Positions 1 to 8,533 of a stretch of 54,969 nucleotides of DNA are shown here, one piece after another. The translations under genes and the position numbers were made by a program. Where the stretch lies: NCBI RefSeq assembly GCF_002160815.1, contig NZ_NFLH01000015.1:1-54969 (forward strand). The letters are read 5' to 3'. The stretch's first letter is position 1; each line of letters starts with the position of its first letter. The notes below the pieces were generated by a model. That model ran no database searches. It was not told the origin of the DNA and saw nothing but the letters and a program-made list of their open reading frames with translations. This stretch comes from Massilimicrobiota sp. An134. Lineage in GTDB: Bacteria > Bacillota_I > Bacilli_A > Erysipelotrichales > Coprobacillaceae.

Positions 1-825
1 AATGAGCTGCTCTATCCACTGATTGCCCAGCAGGGTCAATCCATTCATCATGTCTACATTCATCATAAGAACGAGATCATGTTCAGCGAAAAGACTCTCT
101 ATAAGATTATTGATGCTGGCATATTGAAAGTGAGAAACATCGATCTTCCTCGACAGGTAACCTATAAAAAAAGAAAGAAACCTTCAAGATACAAAATTGA
201 TTCAAAATGCATGGATGGAAGAAGGTACGAGGACTTCAAGAATTTTATAGAAGAAAATCCTGACATGCCTGTTGTCCAGATTGATACGGTTGAAGGCACT
301 AAAGGTGGAGCCTGTCTGCTTACAGTTCATTTTACAGTGCCAACATTTATGATTGCTTTTAGAAGAGAATATAATGATGCACAGTCTGTCATTGATATAT
401 TCAATGACATTTACAACCATCTTGGAAGAGATATGTTCATGAAGCTTTTCCCTGTCATTCTCACAGATAACGGACCTGAGTTCTCCAATCCAGAAGCCAT
501 TGAATTTGATGAAGATGGAAACAGAAGAACATATATGTTTTACTGTCACCCCAGCTCTCCGTTTGAAAAAGGTGACTGTGAAGTCAATCATGAATTTATA
601 AGAAGAATCGCACCCAAAGGAAAACCATTTGATCCTTATACGCAAAAAGACATCAATTTAATGATGTCTCACATTAATTCGTATGCTCGTCCAAAGCTGA
701 ATGACAAAACCCCACTCTTTGTCTTCGCTTTGCTGTTTTCCAAAGAAGTTGCAAGCTACTTTGGAATCGAACATATTGACCCAGATAAGATCAATCTGAC
801 TCAGTCGCTCTTATCTCAAAGATAA
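1..825 (+). mobile_element. IS30-family transposase, 5' end cut by the window
   Basis: The frame is open from base 1, so the N-terminal helix-turn-helix part lies outside the window; the first in-frame ATG at 79 is internal. The visible part is the DDE catalytic core: VVQIDTVEGTKGG carries the first Asp, ILTDNGPEF the second Asp, and SPFEKGDCEVNHEFIRR the Glu region. This arrangement, with the closing RIAPKGKPFD segment, is typical of IS30 transposases, which move an insertion sequence by cut-and-paste or circle formation. Base composition is richer in G and C than the core genes downstream, which fits acquisition. The stop is TAA at 823-825. I cannot see both terminal inverted repeats, so the element boundaries are unknown. 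Confidence 0.9.
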
Positions 826-1220
826 AGCATAAACAAAACACAGGGATACCCATAATGTACAGATAAATAAGACCATCAGGGGTGGAATTTTGCTTTGCAA
901 AAAAAAACAGAAAATTTGACCCTGGCTTTACTATACTCTCAAAAACAAGTCAAATTGCTTCTTATAAGTTCATTTTAAGACCTGATGTGTCAAAAATCAA
1001 TATCTGAAGGTGATTTTTATAATACAAAAAATCACTTTGCAATTTGAAATTCAACTCCCACAAGAAGAGTTGAATTTAAATATACAAAGTGGAATTTAGT
1101 TTTTCATTTCACCTTTGTGATATTTCAGACAAAGAAACTATAATAAAAAATCCGAGAGCCAGAAGAATACCTCCAACCCTCGGAATGTTATGCTCTCAAG
1201 CCACCTCAGTATTCAGTTGC
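826..1220. other. Intergenic region with overlapping hairpins after the IS30 gene
   Basis: No convincing gene lies here. Three inverted repeats sit in a row: AAAAATCA 992-999 with TGATTTTT 1011-1018; GTGATTTTT 1010-1018 with AAAAATCAC 1027-1035; and AAATTCAACTC 1047-1057 with GAGTTGAATTT 1067-1077 (11 bp, 9-nt loop). The first two share an arm and cannot form together. They may be the IS end, a terminator zone, or both. Confidence 0.5.
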
Positions 1221-2147
1221 TTACAAATATTTCTTGAACGCTTTCTTCATTTTGATGGCCATGTCCATCATCCAATCAAACTGTTCAGACCATGTATCCT
1301 TATTATCGAAATCGACCGTCTTATACACCAGGATACGGCTTGCTTTTTTCTCCGGAAGTTCATTCCACTCAAGCTGCACGCCCATCTCCTGTTCAATCGC
1401 AGCCTTGTTGGAATAGAACTTATGATACAGTTCCTTGTCATCGGAAATATACCATTCCACAAGAGCGTGGTTGTATTTTCTTATTTGCGACATACTGATG
1501 TGGCAAGCAGAGGAGCCGACACTGAACGTCATCCAATGGTCGGTACTTGCTTTCCTTTTATTGAACTGCTTTGCAAATGCGTTGTTTTGGAATGCATAGT
1601 CATTAAAGGCAACCCAATAATCGTATCTTGCCTGCAGTGTAGGGGAATTGCTGGTGTTACGCTTGATTTCCTTTGTCCAGTCATTCGGCTTTTCTACAAC
1701 CTCGAACTTAACGGCAATATCAGAACTGCCGATTTGATACAACTTGATTTCAACAAGGAAGAACGCAATATTCTCATCGGTATGATTATTCAACCATTCG
1801 ATAGCCGAGCGATGTTCTTCTCTTGCTCTCTTTACAACCCAAATCACAATATCTGCAGATTTCCCGGATGCATATGTAATCAGCTTTCCCAGATGGTCAT
1901 GGTTCGTATCCTCAAGCTGATTCTCAATGATAATTTTTCTGTCCGTTCCGGTTTCTGTTGCGTAGATATCCACATTGAAGTCACCAACACTGGACTCCGT
2001 CTCATCAACGGTTATCTCCAATCCAACAGCATCTGCCAACAGGGTAAGATTATCGTCTTCCGCAAGCCAAGGAGTAAAGTCCAATGCTTCATGCGGCCAG
2101 ACTTTTCGTAAGTCTTTTATTTCTTTTAATTTTCCTAAGTTTATCAC
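1221..2147 (-). CDS. DUF4268 domain protein, PD-(D/E)XK nuclease-like fold
   Basis: This is a 308-residue soluble protein starting at GTG 2147, with AAGGAGG about 9 nt upstream. Around residues 50-90 it shows GDFNVDIYA followed by IIIENQLE and HDHLGKLITYASG. This Asp then Glu-x-Gln pattern is that of PD-(D/E)XK-type nucleases and is characteristic of DUF4268 proteins. The C-terminal half has many aromatic residues and ends in a basic helix (MKKAFKKYL). The family is widespread and usually single-gene; a nuclease or defence role is suggested by fold only. The gene is richer in G and C than the core genes and lies next to an IS30 remnant, so recent acquisition is likely. A long open frame on the opposite strand here is a shadow. 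Confidence 0.8.
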   Translation of the reverse strand: MINLGKLKEIKDLRKVWPHEALDFTPWLAEDDNLTLLADAVGLEITVDETESSVGDFNVDIYATETGTDRKIIIENQLEDTNHDHLGKLITYASGKSADIVIWVVKRAREEHRSAIEWLNNHTDENIAFFLVEIKLYQIGSSDIAVKFEVVEKPNDWTKEIKRNTSNSPTLQARYDYWVAFNDYAFQNNAFAKQFNKRKASTDHWMTFSVGSSACHISMSQIRKYNHALVEWYISDDKELYHKFYSNKAAIEQEMGVQLEWNELPEKKASRILVYKTVDFDNKDTWSEQFDWMMDMAIKMKKAFKKYL

Positions 2148-2356
2148 GGTACTGTTCCTCCTTGTCGCAAGATAATCGTCTTATCCACTCGACCTATTAC
2201 AAAATCATCTTATCAACTCAACTTTGCTCATTTTCAACCTGTCAACTCAACCCTTGTTTTTATTACAAGGCAAGGGTCATTTGTTGTCCAAAAGAGCTGA
2301 TAAGAAACGCACTCCCAACTCTCGGAAACGCCTTGTTTTCAAGCCTTTTTCGATAT
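2148..2356. other. Short intergenic spacer at the accessory/core boundary
   Basis: There is no gene. CCTTG and CAAGG near 2255-2275 form a small hairpin, and TCAACTCAAC occurs twice at about 2213-2252. Composition changes from mixed to AT-rich near 2340, which marks the edge of the accessory patch. Confidence 0.4.
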
Positions 2357-3484
2357 TCAATTCTGTACTTTTGACAGCAATACTACGCACTCAATATGCT
2401 CAGTATGTGGAAACATATCAACTGGATAAACATCATGACTTTGATAGCCAATTTTAGCAAACATTTTCAAATCACGTGCCTGCGTTGTTGGATCACATGA
2501 TACATAGATAACCTGTCTAGGCTGTAAAGTACGAATTGCTTCAATAAAAGTTTTTGTACTCCCAGCACGTGGTGGATCCATAACAACACAATCTACTTTT
2601 TGTTTTTGAATAGCCAATTGATGCATAAACTCAGAAGCATCCCCATTAACAAAATGAATATTTGAAATATGATTCATTTTTGCATTGTTAATAGCATCTT
2701 TATAAGCTTCTTTGTTGATTTCCACCCCAATAACAGTTTGAACATATTGAGCCAAAAACATTCCAATCGTTCCAATACCACAATAAGTATCTAAAATGGT
2801 ATCATCCTGATGTAAATTCAATAACGATAAAATGCGATGATAAAGAACTGTACACTGTTCATGATTAATCTGGTAAAATGATTGTGCTGATATTTTAAAT
2901 GTTAAGCCACATAATTGATCAACAATAAATCCTTTTCCATATAGCACTTTTTCTTGTTTAGATAAAACTACACTTGTTTGTCTACGATTTGTATTTAAAA
3001 CAACCGATTGAACAGATGGACAGGCTTTTATTAATTCCTGACAAAAATTTTTACTTCCCTTCATGACATGATCTGTTCCAACCAGAACAACGAGTGTCTG
3101 ATTCGTTATGACTGCCCTACGTATTAAAACATGTCTTAAAAATCCTCTATTTTTCTTTTCATCATATATGGATACACGATATTTTTTGAGAATCTTCTGT
3201 ATGGTCGATAAAATTTGATGTGTTTCATCATCATGCAACAAACATGATTTCATCGGTACAATGCGATGAGATGTTTCTTCATATAAACCATATTCATATT
3301 TTTGATTAAAAGCGACAATGACTTTATTACGATAATAATATGGTTTTTCCATTCCAGCAACATCATGAACGAAATGATGAGGAAATAGTTTTTGACACTT
3401 TTCTTTTTTTATAAGCAACTGTTTTTGATAATCCATTCCAATATATTGACAGCTGCCACATTGTTTTTTGATTGAACAATCCAT
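2357..3484 (-). CDS. RlmCD/RumA-family 23S rRNA (uracil-5-)-methyltransferase, short form
   Basis: It transfers a methyl group from S-adenosylmethionine to C5 of a uracil in RNA. The N-terminus (DCSIKKQCGSCQYIG) carries the cysteines expected for the 4Fe-4S cluster of RumA-type enzymes. The methyltransferase domain has the SAM loop ILDTYCGIGTIGMFL near residue 240, the VVMDPPRAG motif, and the catalytic Cys in YVSCDPTTQARDL. At 375 residues it is shorter than the usual 450 because there is no N-terminal TRAM domain. A second, full-length homologue lies at 28128-29474. The start at 3484 is preceded by AGAGGGATTTT. It lies 9 bp after pepD on the same strand and is probably co-transcribed. Which uridine it modifies cannot be told. 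Confidence 0.88.
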   Translation of the reverse strand: MDCSIKKQCGSCQYIGMDYQKQLLIKKEKCQKLFPHHFVHDVAGMEKPYYYRNKVIVAFNQKYEYGLYEETSHRIVPMKSCLLHDDETHQILSTIQKILKKYRVSIYDEKKNRGFLRHVLIRRAVITNQTLVVLVGTDHVMKGSKNFCQELIKACPSVQSVVLNTNRRQTSVVLSKQEKVLYGKGFIVDQLCGLTFKISAQSFYQINHEQCTVLYHRILSLLNLHQDDTILDTYCGIGTIGMFLAQYVQTVIGVEINKEAYKDAINNAKMNHISNIHFVNGDASEFMHQLAIQKQKVDCVVMDPPRAGSTKTFIEAIRTLQPRQVIYVSCDPTTQARDLKMFAKIGYQSHDVYPVDMFPHTEHIECVVLLSKVQN

Positions 3485-3493
3485 AAAATCCCT

Positions 3494-4927
3494 CTATAAA
3501 GTTGCTAAAAAGGCAACTAAACAATCATAACATCTTAAATAAGAAGCCAAATCTAATTTTTCATCAGGTGTATGAACATTTTCCATATGTGGTCCATAAG
3601 TTATAATATCTAAATCAGGAATTTTTTGTTTAAAAATACCCGTTTCTAATCCACCATGTGTTGCCTCTTCTTTTAATGTCTGATTGGCATAGGTTTGATA
3701 AAATTCTTTAAACTGTGCTCTAAAGCGTGAATGAGGATCATAATCCCAACCCGGATAATCATTAGATACCTGAATAGAAGCTCCATATAATAAAGCAATT
3801 GTTTCCAGTTGTAGACATAACTCATCACGTAAACTTTTTAAAGGTGAACGTAATGAATAATCAATTGTAAAGCTATTATCATGTGTACGTATGACCCCCA
3901 TATTCAATGATAAAGTTGGTAAATGTTCAATTGCCTGTGACATTTCCAGCATTCCATTCAAACCTAAATACATAATTGAAATCATAGCTTCACTATCTTT
4001 TGCATTCACACAGACATGACATTCATCACAATGCAATTCCACATAAAATTCAGGATCACTGATTTCTAATTCCTTTCGAATATCTGTTTCATACTGTCCA
4101 ATATATTGTGCTAATTCTTCATAAGATTGCTGACTTGCAAAAGCAACTGTACACTCTCTAGGAATCGCATTGTTTTTTAATCCTCCTGTAATATCAATCA
4201 AACGAATATCCATCCCATTTTTCAATAAATGATATAAAATGCGTCCCGCAATCTTATTAGCATTTCCTCTACCTAAATGAATACATCCACCAGAATGTCC
4301 TCCTTTTAAACCTTTCACTTCCAAAACATAAACTGGAGAATGATTATCTTCACCCGTGATTTCTTTGGTAATCAAAACATCATTTCCTCCTGATGATGAC
4401 ACACAAGTTTCCCCTTCTGCTTCATTATCTAAATTAATTAAACGTTTAGCTTTAAGTGATGTTGTATCTAAAGCCATTGCTCCACATAGTCCAACTTCTT
4501 CTTGAACAGTAAAGACACATTCCAATGCTGGATGAGATAAACTGTTATCTGTCAACAATGCCAACATATAACATACACCACAACCATCATCAGCTCCTAA
4601 AGTTGTCTCTTTTGCATGTAAAAAACCATCTTCCACATAAAGCTTTAATGGATCAGTATCAAAATTATGCTGACTTTCTTTATTCTTTTCATTAACCATA
4701 TCTATATGTGCCTGCAACATGACTGGTTCATGATCTTCATAGCCTTGACTGGCTTCTTTAAACACAATTAAATTATGCATATCATCACGCATATAACGAA
4801 GATGATGTTGTTTAGCTAAATCTTCAATATAATCCGCCAATTTTTCTTCATGGTATGAACCATGCGGAATTTGTGAAATTTCTTCAAAATAACGATATAT
4901 AAGTATATTTGTATCTAATACTGACAT
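3494..4927 (-). CDS. pepD: Aminoacyl-histidine dipeptidase (PepD, M20 family)
   Basis: It is a cytosolic zinc peptidase that splits dipeptides such as carnosine-like Xaa-His. The M20 metal-binding pattern is complete: MLQAHIDMVNE (His, Asp), TLGADDGCG (bridging Asp), VQEEVGLCGA (catalytic Glu pair), INLDNEAEG (Asp), and a late EHVHTPDE-like segment (HMENVHTPDEKL). The lid domain begins with GLKGGHSGG near residue 210. The full length, about 477 residues, matches the family. I start at ATG 4927 (MSVLDTN) because GGAGG lies 9 nt upstream; the longer frame starting at GTG 4951 would place that site inside the gene. It is followed closely by the short RlmCD-like gene. Confidence 0.93.
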   Translation of the reverse strand: MSVLDTNILIYRYFEEISQIPHGSYHEEKLADYIEDLAKQHHLRYMRDDMHNLIVFKEASQGYEDHEPVMLQAHIDMVNEKNKESQHNFDTDPLKLYVEDGFLHAKETTLGADDGCGVCYMLALLTDNSLSHPALECVFTVQEEVGLCGAMALDTTSLKAKRLINLDNEAEGETCVSSSGGNDVLITKEITGEDNHSPVYVLEVKGLKGGHSGGCIHLGRGNANKIAGRILYHLLKNGMDIRLIDITGGLKNNAIPRECTVAFASQQSYEELAQYIGQYETDIRKELEISDPEFYVELHCDECHVCVNAKDSEAMISIMYLGLNGMLEMSQAIEHLPTLSLNMGVIRTHDNSFTIDYSLRSPLKSLRDELCLQLETIALLYGASIQVSNDYPGWDYDPHSRFRAQFKEFYQTYANQTLKEEATHGGLETGIFKQKIPDLDIITYGPHMENVHTPDEKLDLASYLRCYDCLVAFLATL

Positions 4928-4978
4928 TCTATTTTCCTCCAATCTTGTCACAATTATATCAACTTCCCTATCAGATGT

Positions 4979-5704
4979 CTATGCCAAAGCATTCTGCAAT
5001 AATTTCATTTCATCTTCATTAAGTTGACGATATTGTCCATATTTCAATTGTTCATCTAAAACAATATGCGCAAATGCTATTCGTTTTAAACTAACAACTT
5101 CATTAGACATTGATAAAAACATTTTTTTGATTTGATGATATCTTCCTTCACATATTGTAACGAGGCAATGATAATCATCTTTTATTTCTAGCTCTGCTGG
5201 TAAACATTGATATGTCCTATCAATCATCATTCCTTTTTGAAAAGCCTCAACATAGTTTTCCGTTATTGGCAATTTTGTCTGCACTTCATATGTTTTTTCT
5301 ACATGATTCTGTGGCAATAGAAGCTTTTTAGATAAAGATTTATCATTAGTTAATAACACAAAACCTGTTGTATCTTTATCCAGACGTCCAACACAATAAC
5401 AATCATCTCGATCTATTAATTCTAATAGACAAGGATATTTCTGGTCATGCGCAGCACATATATATCCCACTGGTTTATTGATCATATAATAAACAAATGG
5501 CATTGTCTCAATCACTTTACCTTGAACTCTAATTTTATCCTCTTTACAAACAAGGTAATGTGGATCTTTCACACATTGATCATTAATCATCACATAACCT
5601 TTTTTGATCAATGTTTTACATTCTTTCACATTGCCCAATTGGTTTTTCATTAAGATAAGATATAAATATTTGTTAATGGGTATTTCTTCCTCTCCAGCAA
5701 TCAT
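4979..5704 (-). CDS. RsuA-family 16S rRNA pseudouridine synthase
   Basis: It isomerises a uridine in small-subunit rRNA. An S4 RNA-binding domain comes first (NKYLYLILMKNQLGN then LIKKGYVMIND), followed by the synthase core with YYMINKPVGYICA, the catalytic-Asp motif VGRLDKDTTGFVLLTND, and ICEGRYHQIKKM near the C-terminus. The start is uncertain. ATG 5704 has no good ribosome site, and family alignments begin at the INKYL segment, where the only nearby starts are ATA 5683 and ATT 5677. The ATT shares one base with the stop of the upstream ParB-like gene and lies after GGAGAGGA. Translation is probably coupled to that gene. Function is sure, start is not. Confidence 0.88.
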   Translation of the reverse strand: MIAGEEEIPINKYLYLILMKNQLGNVKECKTLIKKGYVMINDQCVKDPHYLVCKEDKIRVQGKVIETMPFVYYMINKPVGYICAAHDQKYPCLLELIDRDDCYCVGRLDKDTTGFVLLTNDKSLSKKLLLPQNHVEKTYEVQTKLPITENYVEAFQKGMMIDRTYQCLPAELEIKDDYHCLVTICEGRYHQIKKMFLSMSNEVVSLKRIAFAHIVLDEQLKYGQYRQLNEDEMKLLQNALA

Positions 5705-5957
5705 TGGAACGTACATTTCCATTATTTTTAATAATAACAGGGACCAATGTGCCACGTGAATACTGTGGATTGTCCTTTATAATATCAGCTAAAGCTGATA
5801 AACGTTTATGTCCATCCACACAAATGTAATGTTGATTTTCCTGATTGACAGAAATAGGAAATGAAAAACCAATTCTTAAAACTGATTGATAAAGTGTTTG
5901 AGGATATTTTTGATAGTTAAATTCTATCTGTGATATATCTATTTTCATTATACGCAT
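5673..5957 (-). CDS. Small ParB/Srx-fold domain protein
   Basis: The protein has 94 residues. The segment RIGFSFPISVNQENQHYICVDGHKRLSAL matches the ParB N-terminal nuclease/CTPase-like fold, with the typical P-I-x-V and DGHKRL motif (residues 29-57). It lacks the helix-turn-helix and C-terminal dimer domains of true ParB, so a role in chromosome partition is unlikely. The end, SNDCWRGRNTH, looks like a genuine conserved tail, not a frameshift. AAGGAG lies 8 nt before ATG 5957. Its stop overlaps the probable start region of the rsuA-type gene, so the two are translationally coupled. The specific function is unknown. Confidence 0.75.
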   Translation of the reverse strand: MRIMKIDISQIEFNYQKYPQTLYQSVLRIGFSFPISVNQENQHYICVDGHKRLSALADIIKDNPQYSRGTLVPVIIKNNGNVRSNDCWRGRNTH

Positions 5958-6063
5958 TTTGTTATCTCCTTTATTTTATTGATTATATCATTTTTTTCAA
6001 AAAAGCAAAATCTTTATCTATTTCTATTTAAACATGATATAATGTTGAATAGGGAGGTATCTT

Positions 6064-6813
6064 ATGAATATATTATTGAGCCGTATTTTAACCTATTTAA
6101 ATGGAACCCTTTTTCATGATTATAATTATAAAATTTGTACATTCATTATTTTTCATTACCTTGAAATGGAAGATATGAGTGAAGAAGAATTTTTAAAAAA
6201 AGGATGTTTTAAAAAAGAAGAATTATATTCTTTTATTGCCTTACTAGGCTTTAAAGAATATGAAGAATTTAAGGAAACCTTAGTGAATCATCATCAGACA
6301 CGTCTTAATCAAATTCGTGTCAGAATGATTGGTGTTGATAGTCGTGAATTCATTGAAAAAATGGATAAAGACTGTAGTGATGATGAAATGCAAAAAATCA
6401 TAAGTGATATTTGTCAAAAGCTTTATCGTGCCAAAAGAATTGTTGTATTTGGTGCTTTATATCCAATATCTATTGCTATTGAACTACAAACTGATATGAT
6501 TACATTTGGTAAACCTTTTATTCAATATCATAGTTATGATCCTATTGTTATGGATGAACATGATGTGGCCATTGTTATTAGTGCAACAGGTCGATACTTA
6601 GAAGGATTTAAAAAATCAAAAGCTGATGTACATATTGATAAAGCACAGCAGATTTTAATTACCCAAAATAAAAAATATCTGAGAACAGAAACTTCACCAA
6701 ATTGTAAAGTTATTTATGTTCCTGGTAAATTTGATAGTATTAATTTTAATTATCAAATTATGACAATTTGTGATTTAATTCGTCTACACTATTTTCAACA
6801 ATATTACTTATAA
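6064..6813 (+). CDS. RpiR/MurR-type transcriptional regulator with SIS domain
   Basis: The 249-residue protein has a helical N-terminal domain (1-80) of the RpiR type, although its helix-turn-helix is weak, and then a sugar-isomerase (SIS) domain. In the SIS domain, RAKRIVVFGALYPISIAIELQTDM and DVAIVISATGRYLEG form the phosphosugar-binding half. Such regulators sense sugar phosphates or cell-wall sugars. The start is preceded by GGGAGGTATCTT, and a TATAAT lies near 6039. It diverges from the ParB-like gene and faces an ABC transporter with which it shares a bidirectional terminator. Its target genes cannot be named. Confidence 0.8.
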   Translation: MNILLSRILTYLNGTLFHDYNYKICTFIIFHYLEMEDMSEEEFLKKGCFKKEELYSFIALLGFKEYEEFKETLVNHHQTRLNQIRVRMIGVDSREFIEKMDKDCSDDEMQKIISDICQKLYRAKRIVVFGALYPISIAIELQTDMITFGKPFIQYHSYDPIVMDEHDVAIVISATGRYLEGFKKSKADVHIDKAQQILITQNKKYLRTETSPNCKVIYVPGKFDSINFNYQIMTICDLIRLHYFQQYYL

Positions 6814-6816
6814 TAC

Positions 6817-6848
6817 AAAAAGACTGTTACTCAAAACAGCCTTTTTTA
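6817..6848. terminator. Bidirectional intrinsic terminator
   Basis: CTGTT and AACAG pair around a short loop, flanked by A-rich sequence on the left and TTTTTT on the right. It serves the RpiR-type gene on the plus strand and probably the transporter operon on the minus strand. Confidence 0.75.
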
Positions 6849-6872
6849 TATTTTATCCATTTGACTTACTTT

Positions 6873-7658
6873 TTATTGTAATAAGATATGATCAGTATAA
6901 TCATGAGTATGTTGAGTATAAAGATAAATCAAGTCTTCCACCGTTAAATTTTGTTTACGTTTTTCATCAATGAAATCAAGAATTCGCCCTTCACTCATAA
7001 TAATGATTTTTTGTCCATATTGAATAGCATCTTCCATATTATGAGTAATCATTAATGTTGTCATCTGATTTTTTTTGACAATATTTGCTGTTAAATCTAA
7101 GACTGTCTTTGCAGTTTGTGGATCAAGAGCAGCAGTGTGCTCATCTAATAGTAAAAGCTGTGGTTTTGCATATGTTGCCATTAATAAAGACAATGCCTGA
7201 CGTTGTCCTCCAGAAAGAACACCAACCTTTGTATCCATACGTTTTTCTAATCCTAATCCCAGCTCTTTCAATGCTTCCTTCATTTGTTGGCGTTGTAAGT
7301 GAGAAACTGGTTTTAATTTGAAGTAATGTCCCTGACAACCAGCTAATGCTAAATTTTCTTCAATAGTCATAGTAGGTGCTGTTCCTTTTAAAGGATTTTG
7401 AAAAAGTCTACCGATAAAGCGTGAACGTTTGTATTCTTTTAAATTTGTAATATCTTGATGATTCAAATAAATATGACCCTGAGCTGGAAGAATCGCTCCA
7501 CTTATTGTTTGAAACAATGTTGACTTTCCAGCTCCATTACTACCAATAATTGTTACAAAATCCCCTTGTTGAATTTGTAAATTGACATGTGATAAAGCTT
7601 TCTTTTCATGAATTGTATCAGGATGAAAAACAACCGATATGTCCTGTAATTCTAACAT
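6873..7658 (-). CDS. trpZ: ABC transporter ATP-binding protein of a tryptophan-type uptake system
   Basis: It is the cytosolic ATPase that powers import. Walker A is GSNGAGKSTLF near residue 40, the signature is VLSGGQRQALSLLMATYA, Walker B is LLLLDEHTAALDP, and the H-loop is TLMITHNMED. It is closest in layout to the ATPase of LivF-like branched systems that pair with PF04392 binding proteins. It overlaps the permease gene by 7 bp. The symbol rests on the TrpXYZ arrangement known from streptococci plus the Trp T-box upstream, not on direct evidence of substrate. Confidence 0.88.
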   Translation of the reverse strand: MLELQDISVVFHPDTIHEKKALSHVNLQIQQGDFVTIIGSNGAGKSTLFQTISGAILPAQGHIYLNHQDITNLKEYKRSRFIGRLFQNPLKGTAPTMTIEENLALAGCQGHYFKLKPVSHLQRQQMKEALKELGLGLEKRMDTKVGVLSGGQRQALSLLMATYAKPQLLLLDEHTAALDPQTAKTVLDLTANIVKKNQMTTLMITHNMEDAIQYGQKIIIMSEGRILDFIDEKRKQNLTVEDLIYLYTQHTHDYTDHILLQ

Positions 7659-8518
7659 ACTTTTTTCCTCCTTATTTTTAATTTTGTCAAAATCAAAGCC
7701 AATACAACTAATAAAGCAGACAACAGTTTTAAATCTGTTGATGGAATCCCCATTTGTAAAGCTAAAGTGAGAATTCCACGATATATAAATGCACCTATCG
7801 TAACTGCTAATAATTGATAATGAATCTGATCTTTTTTTATAAATGCCATTCCAATAATAATACTTGCTAAACCAATGACCATCATTCCTGTGCCACTTTG
7901 ACTATCCGCAAAGGATTGATGCTGAGCATATATAGCTCCAGACAAAGCCACAAGTCCATTGGATAAAGATAAACCTAAAATTTTCATCAAGTCAGCATTT
8001 ATAGATGAAGCTTTAACCATATCTTCGTTATCGCCGCATGCGCGCAGCGCTAAACCAAGCTGTGTTTTTAAAAAATAATAAAGAACTCCAAAAATAAAAG
8101 CTACAAACATGATAATCAATAAAAACTGTGAATATGGTTCGAAATTGGTCAATGGTGTAAATATGGTTGTAGAACCGAACAATGACAAATTAGGTGAATC
8201 ATTCATAATTTTTAAATTTATAGAATAAAGTCCAGTCATAGTTAAAATTCCTGCAAGTAAAGATGCAATTTTCAACTTTGTTGTTAAAAGCCCAGTCACA
8301 AGACCAGCCAGCATTCCTGCAATAAAAGCTGCACATAATGCCAAGTAAGGATGCCCAGAAAGTGTCAAAACAGCACTAACTGCACAACCCAATGTAAAGC
8401 TTCCATCAACTGTTAAATCAGGTAAGTTTAAAATCTTATAGCTCAAATATAATCCTAAAGACATAATCGCAAATATACCACCAAGTTCTAATGCTCCAAT
8501 AATAACTATCATATTCAT
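7652..8518 (-). CDS. trpY: ABC transporter permease of a tryptophan-type uptake system
   Basis: This is a 288-residue integral membrane protein with about eight or nine hydrophobic segments, and it forms the import channel. It has the LivH/PF02653-like features LSYKILNLPDLTVDGSFTLG near residue 30 and LRACGDNEDMVKASSIN near residue 160, the loop that contacts the ATPase. AGGGGTGG precedes ATG 8518. It sits between the binding protein (15 bp upstream) and the ATPase (7-bp overlap) in a three-gene operon under T-box control. Confidence 0.88.
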   Translation of the reverse strand: MNMIVIIGALELGGIFAIMSLGLYLSYKILNLPDLTVDGSFTLGCAVSAVLTLSGHPYLALCAAFIAGMLAGLVTGLLTTKLKIASLLAGILTMTGLYSINLKIMNDSPNLSLFGSTTIFTPLTNFEPYSQFLLIIMFVAFIFGVLYYFLKTQLGLALRACGDNEDMVKASSINADLMKILGLSLSNGLVALSGAIYAQHQSFADSQSGTGMMVIGLASIIIGMAFIKKDQIHYQLLAVTIGAFIYRGILTLALQMGIPSTDLKLLSALLVVLALILTKLKIRRKKVC

Positions 8519-8533
8519 AACATGACCACCCCT

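Noticed and set aside
1089-2111. 340-codon open frame on the plus strand
   Set aside because: It lies antisense to the DUF4268 gene, has no ribosome site and reads like a shadow; the minus-strand gene has a strong site and family motifs.
5673-5755. Frameshift fusing the ParB-like and RsuA-type genes
   Set aside because: Both proteins have complete family ends at the overlap, which fits translational coupling and not a broken gene.
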